Assembly: GCF_000725485.1 (NCBI RefSeq)
Contig: NZ_JOAG01000029.1
Coordinates: 117,781-181,780 of the forward strand
DNA from: Nonomuraea candida
GTDB lineage: Bacteria > Actinomycetota > Actinomycetes > Streptosporangiales > Streptosporangiaceae
Length of the DNA stretch: 64,000 bases
Direction: 5' to 3'
In this document: positions 37,003 to 45,793 of the stretch, one piece after another
Layout: each line of letters opens with the position of its first letter
Position numbering within the stretch: position 1 is the stretch's first letter
The notes under the pieces: generated by a model
Database searches by the model: none
Told to the model about the DNA's origin: nothing
What the model saw: the letters and a program-made list of their open reading frames with translations, nothing else
Program-made: the position numbers and the translations under genes

Positions 37003-37965
37003 ATGAAGGCAATCACGATCCCCGAATTCGGCGGCCCTGACGTTCTCCTGCTCGACGACGTGAAGGTCCCCGAGCCCGGCGCGGGGCAGGTCGCCATCGA
37101 CGTGGCGTACGCGGGCGCCAACTTCGCCGAGATCCTCTACCGGCAGGGTCTGGCGGACGTGCCGCTGCCGTTCGTGCCCGGCATCGAGGTGTCCGGCCGG
37201 GTCCGGGCGCTCGGCCCCGGCGTCGAAGGGCTGCGGGTCGGCCAGCCGGTGGCCGCGCTGACCATCGTGGCCGGCGGCGGTTACGCCGAGGTGGTGACCA
37301 CCGCCGCCGACCTGGTGGCGCCGCTGGACGGCCACGCCCTGGAGCTCGGCGTCGCGGCGGCGGTGCCGTCCAACAGCACGACGGCGTTCCTGGCGCTGGA
37401 CCGGGTGGCGCGCATCGAGCCGGGGGAGAGCGTGTTCGTGCACGCCGCCGCCGGCGGCCTGGGCAGCCAGCTCGGGCAGGCGGCCCGGCTGCTCGGGGCG
37501 GGCCGCGTGGTCGGCACCGTGGGCAGCCCCGCCAAGGTCGAGACGGCCAGGGCGTTCGGCTACGACGAGGTCGTGCTGCGCGGGGAGGCGGCCGGGGCGG
37601 GCCGGTTCGACGTGGTGGTGGACATGGTCGGTGGTGCGGCCCGCCGGCTCAGCCTGGACCTGCTCGCGCCGATGGGCCGGATGATCGTGCTGGGCAACGC
37701 CTCCGGCGCCGCGGACGAGGGGATGCCTGCCAACGAGTTGTGGCTGGCCAACAGGACGGTCTCCGGGTTCAACCTGGCCGCGTTCTCCGCCGCCTCCCCG
37801 GCGGAGGCGGGGCGCGCGTTGCGGCGCGCGGTGAGCGCGGCCGCGCGCGGGGACCTGCGGGTGCGCATGGAGTCGCTGCCGCTGGCGATGGCCGCCGAGG
37901 CCCACCGCCGCATCGAGTCGGGCCGCACCACCGGCAAACTGGTGCTCGAAGTAACCCCCCGCTGA
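37003..37965 (+). CDS. Quinone oxidoreductase-like zinc-independent MDR protein
   Basis: 320 aa, medium-chain dehydrogenase/reductase of the NADPH:quinone reductase class. The N-terminal GroES-like half has GANFAEILYRQG and PGIEVSGRV; the Rossmann half has VFVHAAAGGLGSQLGQAARLLGA as the NADPH loop and VVGTVGSPAKVE. Catalytic-zinc cysteines are absent, as expected. ATG 37003 (MKAI) is typical; ATG 36994 is also in frame. Its likely regulator has decayed (see the MmyB remnant upstream), so expression may be constitutive. Confidence 0.88.
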   Translation: MKAITIPEFGGPDVLLLDDVKVPEPGAGQVAIDVAYAGANFAEILYRQGLADVPLPFVPGIEVSGRVRALGPGVEGLRVGQPVAALTIVAGGGYAEVVTTAADLVAPLDGHALELGVAAAVPSNSTTAFLALDRVARIEPGESVFVHAAAGGLGSQLGQAARLLGAGRVVGTVGSPAKVETARAFGYDEVVLRGEAAGAGRFDVVVDMVGGAARRLSLDLLAPMGRMIVLGNASGAADEGMPANELWLANRTVSGFNLAAFSAASPAEAGRALRRAVSAAARGDLRVRMESLPLAMAAEAHRRIESGRTTGKLVLEVTPR

Positions 37966-38070
37966 GCCCGGCACCCTGGCGGAGAGAAGAGCGGGCCGGG
38001 GCCCCTGAGGCCGGCACTCTGGCAGGAGCCCGCCGGGCGCCCCCGCTGAGGCCGGCGTCCTCTCAGGCAG
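37961..38070. repeat. Imperfect direct repeats carrying copies of the upstream gene's stop codon
   Basis: GCTGAGCCCGGCACCCTGGC (37961-37980, including the true TGA stop) recurs in altered form at 38004-38023 (CCTGAGGCCGGCACTCTGGC) and at 38045 (GCTGAGGCCGGCGTCCTCTC). Spacing is 41-43 bp. The array separates the convergent oxidoreductase and GNAT genes. Confidence 0.65.
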
Positions 38071-38084
38071 GCCGGGCCGGGCCG

Positions 38085-38555
38085 TCAGCGCAGCACGAGC
38101 AGGACGTGCTCGTCCTCGCCGTGGTGCACCGTGCCCTCCCGCCGGAAGCCGTGCTTCTCCAGCAGCCGCACCGAGGCGGTGTTGCCGTGGAACGGGTCGG
38201 CGTAGAGAGGCCGGACCCGCTCCTCGCCCAGGAACAGCTCCATCGCCCGGGAGCCGATGCCGCGCCCCCAGAACGCCCGCCCGAACCAGTAGCCGATGAA
38301 GCGGCGCTCACCCTCCCACCAGGCCACCAGATTGCCCGCCAGCTCGCCCCCCACCGTGACGCCCCGCACGAACACGGCCGGATCGCCCAGGATGTTCGTC
38401 TTCCAGTGGCGCATGAACGCCTCACGCTCGCGCGCGGGAAACCTGGAGCGCCGCTGGGCCTCGGGGTCGTGCTCCTGCTCCAGCAGCACCTCCAGATCGG
38501 CCTCCGTCACGTCTCTCAACCGCACGAGCTCATCCATGCCGGCCGAGTCTGCCAT
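38085..38555 (-). CDS. GNAT family N-acetyltransferase
   Basis: 156 aa, RimJ/RimL-like fold. VRLRDVTEADLEVLLEQEHD opens the domain, IGYWFGRAFWGRGIGSRAME holds the acetyl-CoA loop (GRGIGS), and HGNTASVRLLEKHGFRREG is the typical C-terminal motif. Substrate unknown. ATG 38555 is the longest start; ATG 38537 (MDELVRLRD) is equally likely. Convergent with the oxidoreductase gene. Confidence 0.85.
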   Translation of the reverse strand: MADSAGMDELVRLRDVTEADLEVLLEQEHDPEAQRRSRFPAREREAFMRHWKTNILGDPAVFVRGVTVGGELAGNLVAWWEGERRFIGYWFGRAFWGRGIGSRAMELFLGEERVRPLYADPFHGNTASVRLLEKHGFRREGTVHHGEDEHVLLVLR

Positions 38556-38591
38556 CCGGCACCGACAGTTCCGCGCCCGCCGCTGCCCGGG

Positions 38592-40547
38592 TCAGCGGGC
38601 GCGGCGCAGGCGGAGGAAGTCGCTGACGACGTACTCCCCGAGGCGGTCGGCGCTGGGGGAGAAGACGCGGCCGCCGTTTCTGCGGGCGACCTCGTCCACG
38701 AACTCCTTCAGCCGGTCGTCGGCCGCCAGCATGAAGATGTTGATCGTGGCCCGCCGCCGCGTCATCTTGTCGACCTCGGCCAGCGTCAGCTCCAGCGTCT
38801 CGTGCGAGGGCGGCCACTCGAACGCCGAGCGGCCGTTGCGCATGAGGTGGGCGGTGGGCTCGCCGTCGGTGACCACCAGCACCACCGGCTCGAAGTCGGG
38901 GTGGCGGTCGAGGTGGCGGCCGGCGATCAGCAGCGCGTGGTGCAGGTTCGTGCCCTGCACCATGTCCCAGTCGAGGCCCGCCAGCTCGTCGGCCTGCAGC
39001 ACCCTGGCGTAGTTGGAGAACCCGATGACCTGGACGGCGTCCTGCGGGAACTTGGTGGCCACCAGCGCCTGCAGGGCCAGCGCCGTCTGCTTGGCGGCGG
39101 CCCACGTGCCGCGCAGGGCCATCGAGTACGACAGGTCCACCAGCAGGCAGACGGCCGCGGCGCTGCGGCGCTCGGTCTCGGCCACCTCGAAGTCGTCCAC
39201 CGACAGCCGCACCCCGGGCCGGTCACGGGTGACGCCGCCGGCGCGTACGCCGTTGACCAGCGTGCGCACGACGTCGATCGGCTGCTCGTCGCCGAAGCGC
39301 CACGGCCGGGACGAGCCGGTCAGCTCGCCGGCCGAGCCCGCGTCGTGCTGGTCGTGGTCGCCGCGCCGGCCCGCGTCGAGGGAGGAGAAGACGCGGCGCA
39401 GGGCGGTCTCGCCCAGGCGGCGCACCGCCTTCGGGGTCAGCTCCAGCTTGCCCCTGCGGCGCAGCAGGTAGCCCTGCTGCTCCAGCTCCCGCTCGATGCG
39501 CTTGAGCGCCTCCAGGTCGTCCACCGCGGAGCGGCCGAGCGCGCGGCGTACGGCGGCCTCGTCGATGTCGTCGAGCCGCGCGCCCGGGTAGTCCTGGCGC
39601 AGGGCGGTTTCGAGCTGGGTGAGGTCGGCCAGCTCCTCCAGGGCCGTCACCGCGTCGCCCATGCCCAGCGGCTCCTCGCCGGTGAGGCGTTCGGGGGCGT
39701 TCCAGGCCAGGTCGGGGCGGCGGGCGTAGAGGGCCTCGCCGAGGCGGCGCATCTGGTCGGACAGGCCCGCCTGGTCGAGGGTCTGGTTGATGAGGTTGCT
39801 CAGCTCCTCGCGCTGGCGCGGGGTCATCGAGGCGAGCATGCGCTGCGTGGCGGCGGCGCGGCGGGCCAGGATGTCGATGAGCTCGTCGAGGTTGCGCGGC
39901 TTCTCCGGGAACAGGTCCCCATATTTCGACATGAAGGAGTCGAAGTCATCCTGCGTGTGCTCGCCCCGGGAGTCCTTGTCGAGCAGGTCGTTCAGGTCCG
40001 CCATCATCTGGCGGACGCGCTCCATCGCCTGCGGGTCGGGGTTGGCCAGCGCGTCCCGCAGGCCCCTGAACTGGCTGTCCAGCACCTCCCTGCGCAGCAG
40101 GTCGCGCAGCTCCTCGAAGGTCTGCCGGGCCGCGGCCGAGCGCCAGTCGTACGTGCTCAGCTCCTGGATGGCGCTGGCCGTGTCCTCGGGCAGCGCGTCG
40201 AGCCCGGCCTCGCGCAGGCGCGCCTCGTCGGACGGGTCGGGGAACAGCTCGGCCCGCTCCTGCCCGATGGCCTTGTCGAGCAGCGCCCTGGCCCGCTCCA
40301 GCGTGCCGTCCAGACGCCCGCGCTCACGCAGGTCGCGGCGGCGCCTGCGGACCTCCCTGAGCATGTCGTCGAGCCCGCGCCGCTCCTGGTTGCCGGGCAG
40401 GCCGCGCTTGAGCAGGTCGCGCAGGGCGTGGACGGGCGTGGAGCCCGACAGGATGGCGTCGCCCATCTCGTCGAGCGCCGCGCGAACGTCGTAAGGAGGG
40501 GCCAGGGGGTCGGGGCCGTCGTGGTACTCGCCATAGCGAAAGGCCAT
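38592..40547 (-). CDS. VWA-domain protein of a MoxR-type module
   Basis: 651 aa. A long helical N-terminal region (1-~450), rich in Arg, Glu and Leu, precedes a von Willebrand A domain. MIDAS motifs: DLSYSM (DxSxS), the Thr in QGTNLHHAL and VTDGEPTAHL. Cytoplasmic, no signal or TM. Such VWA proteins work with MoxR/magnesium-chelatase-like AAA ATPases in assembling or activating metal-dependent complexes; a matching ATPase lies two genes upstream in the same direction. ATG 40547 is preceded immediately by GTG 40550. Confidence 0.85.
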   Translation of the reverse strand: MAFRYGEYHDGPDPLAPPYDVRAALDEMGDAILSGSTPVHALRDLLKRGLPGNQERRGLDDMLREVRRRRRDLRERGRLDGTLERARALLDKAIGQERAELFPDPSDEARLREAGLDALPEDTASAIQELSTYDWRSAAARQTFEELRDLLRREVLDSQFRGLRDALANPDPQAMERVRQMMADLNDLLDKDSRGEHTQDDFDSFMSKYGDLFPEKPRNLDELIDILARRAAATQRMLASMTPRQREELSNLINQTLDQAGLSDQMRRLGEALYARRPDLAWNAPERLTGEEPLGMGDAVTALEELADLTQLETALRQDYPGARLDDIDEAAVRRALGRSAVDDLEALKRIERELEQQGYLLRRRGKLELTPKAVRRLGETALRRVFSSLDAGRRGDHDQHDAGSAGELTGSSRPWRFGDEQPIDVVRTLVNGVRAGGVTRDRPGVRLSVDDFEVAETERRSAAAVCLLVDLSYSMALRGTWAAAKQTALALQALVATKFPQDAVQVIGFSNYARVLQADELAGLDWDMVQGTNLHHALLIAGRHLDRHPDFEPVVLVVTDGEPTAHLMRNGRSAFEWPPSHETLELTLAEVDKMTRRRATINIFMLAADDRLKEFVDEVARRNGGRVFSPSADRLGEYVVSDFLRLRRAR

Positions 40548-40589
40548 CACGCAACCACGCTAACCCGAGAAGGCCCGCAATGTGGTGTT

Positions 40590-41390
40590 TCAGGCGTCGC
40601 CGAACACCTCCCACACCTCGTTGAGCGAGTCCACCCCGGGCGTGTAGTCCACCTTGACCAGCACCGGGTGCCGGACGGTCTTGAGCGCCTTGGTGAGGTC
40701 GGTCCACTGGCACGACTTCTTGCCCAGCCCCTTCCGGTCCGCGTTCACCGGCCTGCCGCTCAGCCAGCCGGCCCCGCAGGTCGCGGTGGTCCGGTGGAAG
40801 GTCGTGGTGTACGAGTAGCCCAGCTTGATCCGCTTGCCCCCGGTCGTGAACAGCACGGTCGTGTCGTTGACCCGCTTGATCGTGCCGCGCGCGGTGCGCG
40901 GGTCGGGCCAGGCGCCGGCCAGGATCTCGCTGACCCGCGTGGCCCGGCCGTCGCGGTGCTCGACGCGCACGGGCACCGGGCCGAGCCCCAGCGTGTCGGT
41001 CAAGTCCTCGGTCGCGCACTTCGTCCGCCCCAACCCCTTGGCGTCCACGGCGACCCGGCCCTCGGTCTCCTTCAGGTCGCACGCGACCGTGACCCGGGTG
41101 TAGGCGGCCCCGGTGTAGTCAAGCCGCAGCTCCCGGGCTCCGGGCAGGGTCTTCAGCGCGTACGTCCGCCGCGTCTCGCGGACGGCCTTCTTCGGCACGA
41201 TCCGCAGATGCCCCTTGCCGTCGGCCCAGGCGAAGCCGTAGACGGAGCGGGCAGGGCCGGTCGCGGGGCCGGTCGCGGGGCCGGCCGCCGGGACGGCCGC
41301 CGGGACGGTCGCGTGGGCGGGTGCGGCGAGCGCGCTCAGCGCGAGAGCGGCGGCGGTGACGGTGGTGGTGGCGCAGGCGAGCAAACGCAT
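40590..41390 (-). CDS. Secreted two-repeat protein inside the MoxR-VWA operon
   Basis: 266 aa. The Sec signal peptide ends at about AHAT (26), followed by a Pro/Ala/Gly linker (PAAGPATGPATG). The mature part is two related ~95-residue halves. Each has one cysteine before and one after a D.KGLG..C motif (VACDL/DAKGLGRTKC in the first; ATCGAG/ADRKGLGKKSC in the second), then DLT..L and a VxV strand ending in VSEIL or NEVWEV. Probably two disulfide-stabilised domains. No known family. Its place between the ATPase and VWA genes is unusual, as those act in the cytoplasm. Confidence 0.7.
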   Translation of the reverse strand: MRLLACATTTVTAAALALSALAAPAHATVPAAVPAAGPATGPATGPARSVYGFAWADGKGHLRIVPKKAVRETRRTYALKTLPGARELRLDYTGAAYTRVTVACDLKETEGRVAVDAKGLGRTKCATEDLTDTLGLGPVPVRVEHRDGRATRVSEILAGAWPDPRTARGTIKRVNDTTVLFTTGGKRIKLGYSYTTTFHRTTATCGAGWLSGRPVNADRKGLGKKSCQWTDLTKALKTVRHPVLVKVDYTPGVDSLNEVWEVFGDA

Positions 41391-41494
41391 GGGTGGTCTC
41401 CCCCAGAAAACGGATCAGCCACCACTATGACGCGGAAAACCGCCACCAAGTTCGCGCGCGACAGGCGGTGACACCGCCGGGCTTCGCGTACGCC

Positions 41495-41590
41495 GGACGG
41501 TGCCGCCGCCGGTTCACGCCGCGACCGGACGGTGACACCACCGGTTCACGCCGCGACCGGACGGTGACACCGCCGGCCGCACCGGCGAGG
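41495..41590. repeat. 32-bp GC-rich tandem repeat (3 copies)
   Basis: Units beginning GGACGGTG start at 41495, 41527 and 41559; the first two share GGTTCACGCCGCGACC ends, the third diverges in its last half. A partial unit precedes at 41466-41480. It fills the 220-bp gap between the ATPase stop and the secreted protein start. Confidence 0.85.
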
Positions 41591-41610
41591 GGAGCGTGAC
41601 GCCGCCGGGT

Positions 41611-43002
41611 TCAGGTGCGGTAGACCGTGACGCCGTCGAGGTCCTCCTTCGACAGCCGGCGCATGAGGTAGAGCCCTTCGAGCGTGAACTCCAGCGCCGC
41701 CGCGGCGTGCCCGGGCGACTCCTCGCCCGCGCCCATGCCCAGCCGCGACATGACCTTGGCCAGGCCGGCCACGGGGCCGATGCGGTGCAGCAGCTCGCCC
41801 GCCGGCACCAGCTCGCCGGACTCCACCTGGTTGCCCTCGGCGAACTTGTCGGTCAGCGCCGACAGGTCCATGCCGCCCAACCGGCTCCTGAACGTCTCGG
41901 CCGTCGCCCGGCGCAGCAGGTGGGCCAGGATCTCGGTCTCCCTGCCCTCCTCGCTGACCTCGAACTCCACCTTGCCCCGCAGGCTGTGCACCACGCAGGC
42001 CAGGTCGACCACGCGGGTGACCGGCTGCTCCTCGCCGGCGATCGCCGCGCGGCGCACGGCAGAGGCGGCCGCGGTCTCGGCCGCGGCGATGGCGAAGCGC
42101 GCCGACACGCCGGACCGGGCGTCGACCGCGGTGGACTCGCGGACCAGGCGGGTGAAGCGGGCGATCACCTCGACCAGGTGCTCGGGGACGTCGGCCCCGA
42201 TGTCGGGCATGGCCTCCTGGCGGATGAGCGTGAGCTCGTCCTCGACGGTCATCGGGTAGTGGGTGCGGATCTCGGCGCCGAACCGGTCTTTCAGCGGCGT
42301 GATGATCCGGCCCCGGTTGGTGTAGTCCTCGGGGTTGGCGCTGGCGATGAGCAGGATGTCCAGCGGCAGCCGCAGGTTGTAGCCGCGCACCTGGACGTCG
42401 CGCTCCTCCAGCACGTTGAGCAGCGACACCTGGATGCGCTCGGCCAGGTCGGGCAGCTCGTTGACGGAGAAGACGCCGCGGTTGGTGCGCGGGACCAGGC
42501 CGTAGTGGACCGTCTCGGGGTCGCCCAGCCGCCGGCCTTCGGCGATCTTGATGGGGTCGACGTCGCCGATCAGGTCGCCGACCGAGGTGTCGGGCGTGGC
42601 GAGCTTCTCGCCGTAGCGTTCGTCGCGGTGCTTCCACGCCACCGGCAGCTCGTCACCCAGCTCCCGCGCCAGCGCCTGGCAGCGCGTGCAGGCCGGCGCG
42701 TACGGATGATCGTTGATCTCGCAGCCCTCGACCACCGGCGTCCACTCGTCGAGCAGGCCGGTGATCGTGCGGATGAGCCGCGTCTTGCCCTGGCCGCGCT
42801 CACCGAGCAGGACCAGGTCGTGACCGGCGAGCAGGGCCCGCTCCAGATGCGGCAGGACGGTGTCGTCGAAGCCCACGATGCCGGGGAATCGCGGCTCGCC
42901 CGCACGCAGCCTGGTCAGCAGGTTTTCCCGGACCTCGGCCTTGACCGTGCGGTGAACGTGGCCGCTGCCCCGCAGCTCGCGGAGAATACGTGGCTGATGC
43001 AC
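41611..43002 (-). CDS. MoxR/magnesium-chelatase-like AAA+ ATPase
   Basis: 463 aa. AAA+ motifs: Walker A LLGERGQGKTRLIR (about 68-79), the Walker B/sensor region GVFSVNELPDLAERIQ, sensor 1 LIASANPEDYTNRG and arginine-finger region TPLKDRFGAEI. An insert has CxxC (PACTRCQAL, about 105), perhaps metal-binding. The C-terminal ~120 residues are helical and specific to this subgroup. GTG start at 43002. It pairs with the VWA protein downstream; the usual role is ATP-driven remodelling of a partner enzyme, target unknown. Divergent from the FIST gene. Confidence 0.88.
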   Translation of the reverse strand: MHQPRILRELRGSGHVHRTVKAEVRENLLTRLRAGEPRFPGIVGFDDTVLPHLERALLAGHDLVLLGERGQGKTRLIRTITGLLDEWTPVVEGCEINDHPYAPACTRCQALARELGDELPVAWKHRDERYGEKLATPDTSVGDLIGDVDPIKIAEGRRLGDPETVHYGLVPRTNRGVFSVNELPDLAERIQVSLLNVLEERDVQVRGYNLRLPLDILLIASANPEDYTNRGRIITPLKDRFGAEIRTHYPMTVEDELTLIRQEAMPDIGADVPEHLVEVIARFTRLVRESTAVDARSGVSARFAIAAAETAAASAVRRAAIAGEEQPVTRVVDLACVVHSLRGKVEFEVSEEGRETEILAHLLRRATAETFRSRLGGMDLSALTDKFAEGNQVESGELVPAGELLHRIGPVAGLAKVMSRLGMGAGEESPGHAAAALEFTLEGLYLMRRLSKEDLDGVTVYRT

Positions 43003-43164
43003 GGGATCGAGACTACGTCCCCTGCGAGGAATGTGGCAGAGCCTTTCGCATCTGGCGGAGATTTCGGATCTTGACCATTGCGTGACGGTTCGTGGGCGTG
43101 CTTATCCCTTTAGTGGGGAGAATCGGGCCTAGGGAACTTGGACATGTCGAGGGAGGCGAGATCC

Positions 43165-44349
43165 GTGGCCTTGATGACAAGCCGCTTCGCCGACGGCCTC
43201 GCCGTGGGTTCCGACCTGGTGGAGGCCGCGGAGAACGCCGTCGGCCAGGCACTGTCGAGGCTCAGCGGCCAAGCCGACCTGGTCTGCTTCTTCATCTGCG
43301 GCGACGATCCCGACGACGTCGCGCGGGCCGGTGAGGCCGCGATGAAGCTCGCGCCCGAGGCGCACGTGATCGGGTGCAGCGCCACGGGCGTCATCGGCGA
43401 CGGCCAGGGGGTGGAGCTGACCCCGGCCGTCAGCGCGTGGGCGGCGACCCTGGAGGGGGCGCGGCTGACCACGTTCGCGCTGGAGACGCTGGCGGCCGAG
43501 GACCGGTTCGTGGTCGTCGGGCTGCCCGAGCGCGGCGGGGACGACCACGTGGCGATCCTGCTGGCCGATCCGTACAGCTTCCCGACCGACGCCTTCGTCG
43601 AGCGCTCGGTCGACGTGCTCGGGGACCTGCCGCTGATCGGCGGCCTGGCCAACGGGCTGCAGGGAAGGGGCTCCGTACGGCTGTTCGCCGACGGCGAGAT
43701 CTACACCGAGGGCGCGATCGGCGTGCTGCTCAGCGGGCCGATCCACATCAGCACCGTGGTCAGCCAGGGCTGCCGCCCGATCGGGCCGAGCATGGTGGTC
43801 ACCGCCTCCGAGGACAACCTGCTGCTGGAGCTGGCCGGCCAGCCGGCGCTGGCCCGGCTGGAGGACATCGTCAGCGAGCTGGACGAGGACGACCGCGAGC
43901 TGGTCGCCTCCGGGCTGCAGATCGGGCTGGCCATGGACGAGTACGCCGAACGCCACGAACGCGGCGACTTCCTCATCCGGGGCGTCATCGGCATCGACCC
44001 CGACCGTGAGGCCGTGGCCATCGGCGACATCGTGGAGGTCGGCAGGACCGTGCGCTTCCAGGTGCGCGACGCCGCCACCGCCGACGAGGACCTGTACGAC
44101 CTGCTCGACGCCCACCGCGAGGAGCTCGGCAAGGTGGACGGGGCGCTGCTGTTCTCGTGCAACGGGCGGGGCTCGGCGATGTTCGGCACGGCCGACCACG
44201 ACCCGGTCGCGCTGCGCGACACGCTGGGGCCGATCGGCGTGGCGGGCTTCTTCTCGGCCGGCGAGGTGGGGCCCGTGGCGGGGCACAACCACGTCCACGG
44301 GTTCACGGCGTCCGTCCTGGTCTTCTCCAGCGCCGCCGGCAGCCCATGA
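43165..44349 (+). CDS. FIST domain sensory protein
   Basis: 394 aa with FIST_N (about 5-190) and FIST_C (about 200-385). Characteristic segments are LVCFFICGDDPDD, HVIGCSATGVIGDG, PLIGGLANGLQGRG, LIRGVIGIDPDREA and LFSCNGRGSAMFG, ending in FSAGEVGPVAGHNHVHGFTASVL. FIST domains are thought to bind small ligands such as amino acids and are often joined to signalling modules; here it stands alone. GTG 43165 is chosen for its GGGAGGCGAG site; TTG 43138, ATG 43144 and ATG 43174 are alternatives. Confidence 0.9.
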   Translation: MALMTSRFADGLAVGSDLVEAAENAVGQALSRLSGQADLVCFFICGDDPDDVARAGEAAMKLAPEAHVIGCSATGVIGDGQGVELTPAVSAWAATLEGARLTTFALETLAAEDRFVVVGLPERGGDDHVAILLADPYSFPTDAFVERSVDVLGDLPLIGGLANGLQGRGSVRLFADGEIYTEGAIGVLLSGPIHISTVVSQGCRPIGPSMVVTASEDNLLLELAGQPALARLEDIVSELDEDDRELVASGLQIGLAMDEYAERHERGDFLIRGVIGIDPDREAVAIGDIVEVGRTVRFQVRDAATADEDLYDLLDAHREELGKVDGALLFSCNGRGSAMFGTADHDPVALRDTLGPIGVAGFFSAGEVGPVAGHNHVHGFTASVLVFSSAAGSP

Positions 44350-44384
44350 GCCCGGCGGCCTCCGCTGCTCGGGAGGAGGCCACC

Positions 44385-44476
44385 GGGCCCGGGGGGTGGC
44401 CGGCCTGGAGCGGCCGGGCCCGGGGGGTGGCCGGCCTGGAGCGGCCGGGCCCGGGGGTGATCGACGTGGAACGGCC
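44385..44476. repeat. 31-bp GC-rich tandem repeat (3 copies) between convergent genes
   Basis: Units start at 44385, 44416 and 44447, each beginning GGGCCCGGGG and (units 1-2) continuing GGTGGCCGGCCTGGAGCGGCC. The third is 30 bp and diverged. It lies between the FIST and anti-sigma genes. Confidence 0.85.
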
Positions 44477-44498
44477 GGGCCGGGTGGCCCGGACGGGG

Positions 44499-45173
44499 TC
44501 AGCCGGTCGTGCTGTCCAGGCTCGGGCCCTGGTCCTGCTCGCCGGTGCGGGAGGAGAGCCCGGGGCCGGAGTCCGTGGTGCCGCCCTCCGGGGACGGCGG
44601 GGGCGCCGGCATCGAGGTGGGCTCGCAGGGCCCGACCTCGCCCTTGACGATCTCCAGCGTGGTCGCGAACGGCGGCTTGTCGTCGCCGTCCTTGCTCTTG
44701 GATACCGTCAGCACCAGCGTGGACCCCGGCGGCACCTGCCCCTTCTCGATGGTGAAGCCGATGCCGTCGCCGTCGCGCCCGATGCTCGCCGCGAACTGCC
44801 CGGCGCCGCCTCCCGCGGCCCCGCGCGGCTGCTTGCAGGTCTGCCCCTCGGGCAGGTAGTCCACCACGGCCGGCACCCCGGCCCCGGCCAGGTCGGCCTC
44901 CAGCCCGTCGGGGTCGGTGAACGCGGCGATCCGCACGCTCACCCTGCCGTCGGCACCCGCGCTCACCGCGTGGGCCGGGCCGCCGGTGAGCCCGGTCGCC
45001 AGCACCACCGCCGTGGCCGCCGCCGCGACCCCCGCCAGCGCGGCGGACAGCCCCACGAGGCGCTTCCCGGAGCCGGGCCGAGCCGGTGTCACTGTCGTCA
45101 TCCTGTCCTCCGCCGTTCTCGTCGTGATCTCTTCCTTGAGTGCACTGAGAAGGCGATCTTCGAAGCTGCTCAT
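44499..45173 (-). CDS. Putative membrane anti-sigma factor
   Basis: 224 aa. A ~35-residue cytoplasmic N-terminus (SSFEDRLLSALKEEITTRTA) is followed by one TM helix (about 40-61) and an extracytoplasmic domain with two conserved-looking cysteines, then a Pro/Gly/Ser-rich tail. No HxxxCxxC zinc motif, so not a ZAS protein. Identification as anti-sigma rests on topology and on the ATGA overlap with the ECF sigma gene immediately upstream. It may hold the sigma factor until an envelope signal arrives. Confidence 0.65.
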   Translation of the reverse strand: MSSFEDRLLSALKEEITTRTAEDRMTTVTPARPGSGKRLVGLSAALAGVAAAATAVVLATGLTGGPAHAVSAGADGRVSVRIAAFTDPDGLEADLAGAGVPAVVDYLPEGQTCKQPRGAAGGGAGQFAASIGRDGDGIGFTIEKGQVPPGSTLVLTVSKSKDGDDKPPFATTLEIVKGEVGPCEPTSMPAPPPSPEGGTTDSGPGLSSRTGEQDQGPSLDSTTG

Positions 45174-45715
45174 GTCCGTCCTTCCAGGTACACGGCCGAT
45201 GGCGAAGCGACGTTCTCAAGGGCGCGCCTGGCCCTGTGCAGCCTGACGCGCGCGGTGACCTGCCTGATGCCCAGCGCCGCGGCGGCCTCGGAGACGGTGA
45301 GCTGGTCGATCGCCACGAGCTCCAGCACTGCGCGCTCGCCCTCGGCCAGGCCGGCCATGGCCTCCAGGGCGCTGCGCATCCGGCGTTCGGCGTCGATCCG
45401 CTCCTCCATCCTGGCCAGGTCGTCGTCGTCCATCAGGCGGCGACCGGCCAGCCGTCCGGCGGCCCGCGCCTCGCGTGCGGCCCTGCGGTGCTGGGCCGAC
45501 ACGACGTTGCGCGCGATGCCGTACAGCCAGGCGACCTCGCTGCCGCGTCCGGGCACGTAGGTGTGCGCGGAGTCGAGGACCGCCAGGAAGATGTCCGCCG
45601 TCAGGTCAGCGGCGAGGTGAGGGTCGCTCACCCTGCGGACCACGAACCGCATGACGGCATCGACGTGGCGGCGATAGAAGGCCTCAAAGGCCACAGGGTC
45701 TTCGTTGAGGCGCAC
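45170..45715 (-). CDS. ECF-type RNA polymerase sigma factor
   Basis: 181 aa. Region 2: AFEAFYRRHVDAVMRFVVRR through GRGSEVAWLYGIARNVV; region 4: LTVSEAAAALGIRQVTARVRLHRARRAL. GTG 45715 has GGGAGCGAGG just upstream and begins VRLNEDPVAFEAF, typical for the group; TTG 45748 would add 11 residues. Upstream on the minus strand GGAAAC (45782-45777) is followed by CGTC after 14 bases, close to but shorter than the usual ECF promoter spacing, so autoregulation is uncertain. Operon with the anti-sigma gene. Confidence 0.88.
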   Translation of the reverse strand: MRLNEDPVAFEAFYRRHVDAVMRFVVRRVSDPHLAADLTADIFLAVLDSAHTYVPGRGSEVAWLYGIARNVVSAQHRRAAREARAAGRLAGRRLMDDDDLARMEERIDAERRMRSALEAMAGLAEGERAVLELVAIDQLTVSEAAAALGIRQVTARVRLHRARRALENVASPSAVYLEGRT

Positions 45716-45793
45716 TGGCCTCGCTCCCTTCGTCGTTCGCCCTTGCAACCCGTACTTGGACGGAGCGACGAGAAGCGTTTCCGCGCGGGCGGC

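Noticed and set aside
37740..41471. 1243-residue plus-strand frame crossing the GNAT, VWA and secreted-protein genes
   Set aside because: It runs antisense to three well-supported genes and across a repeat region, with biased composition and no domain.
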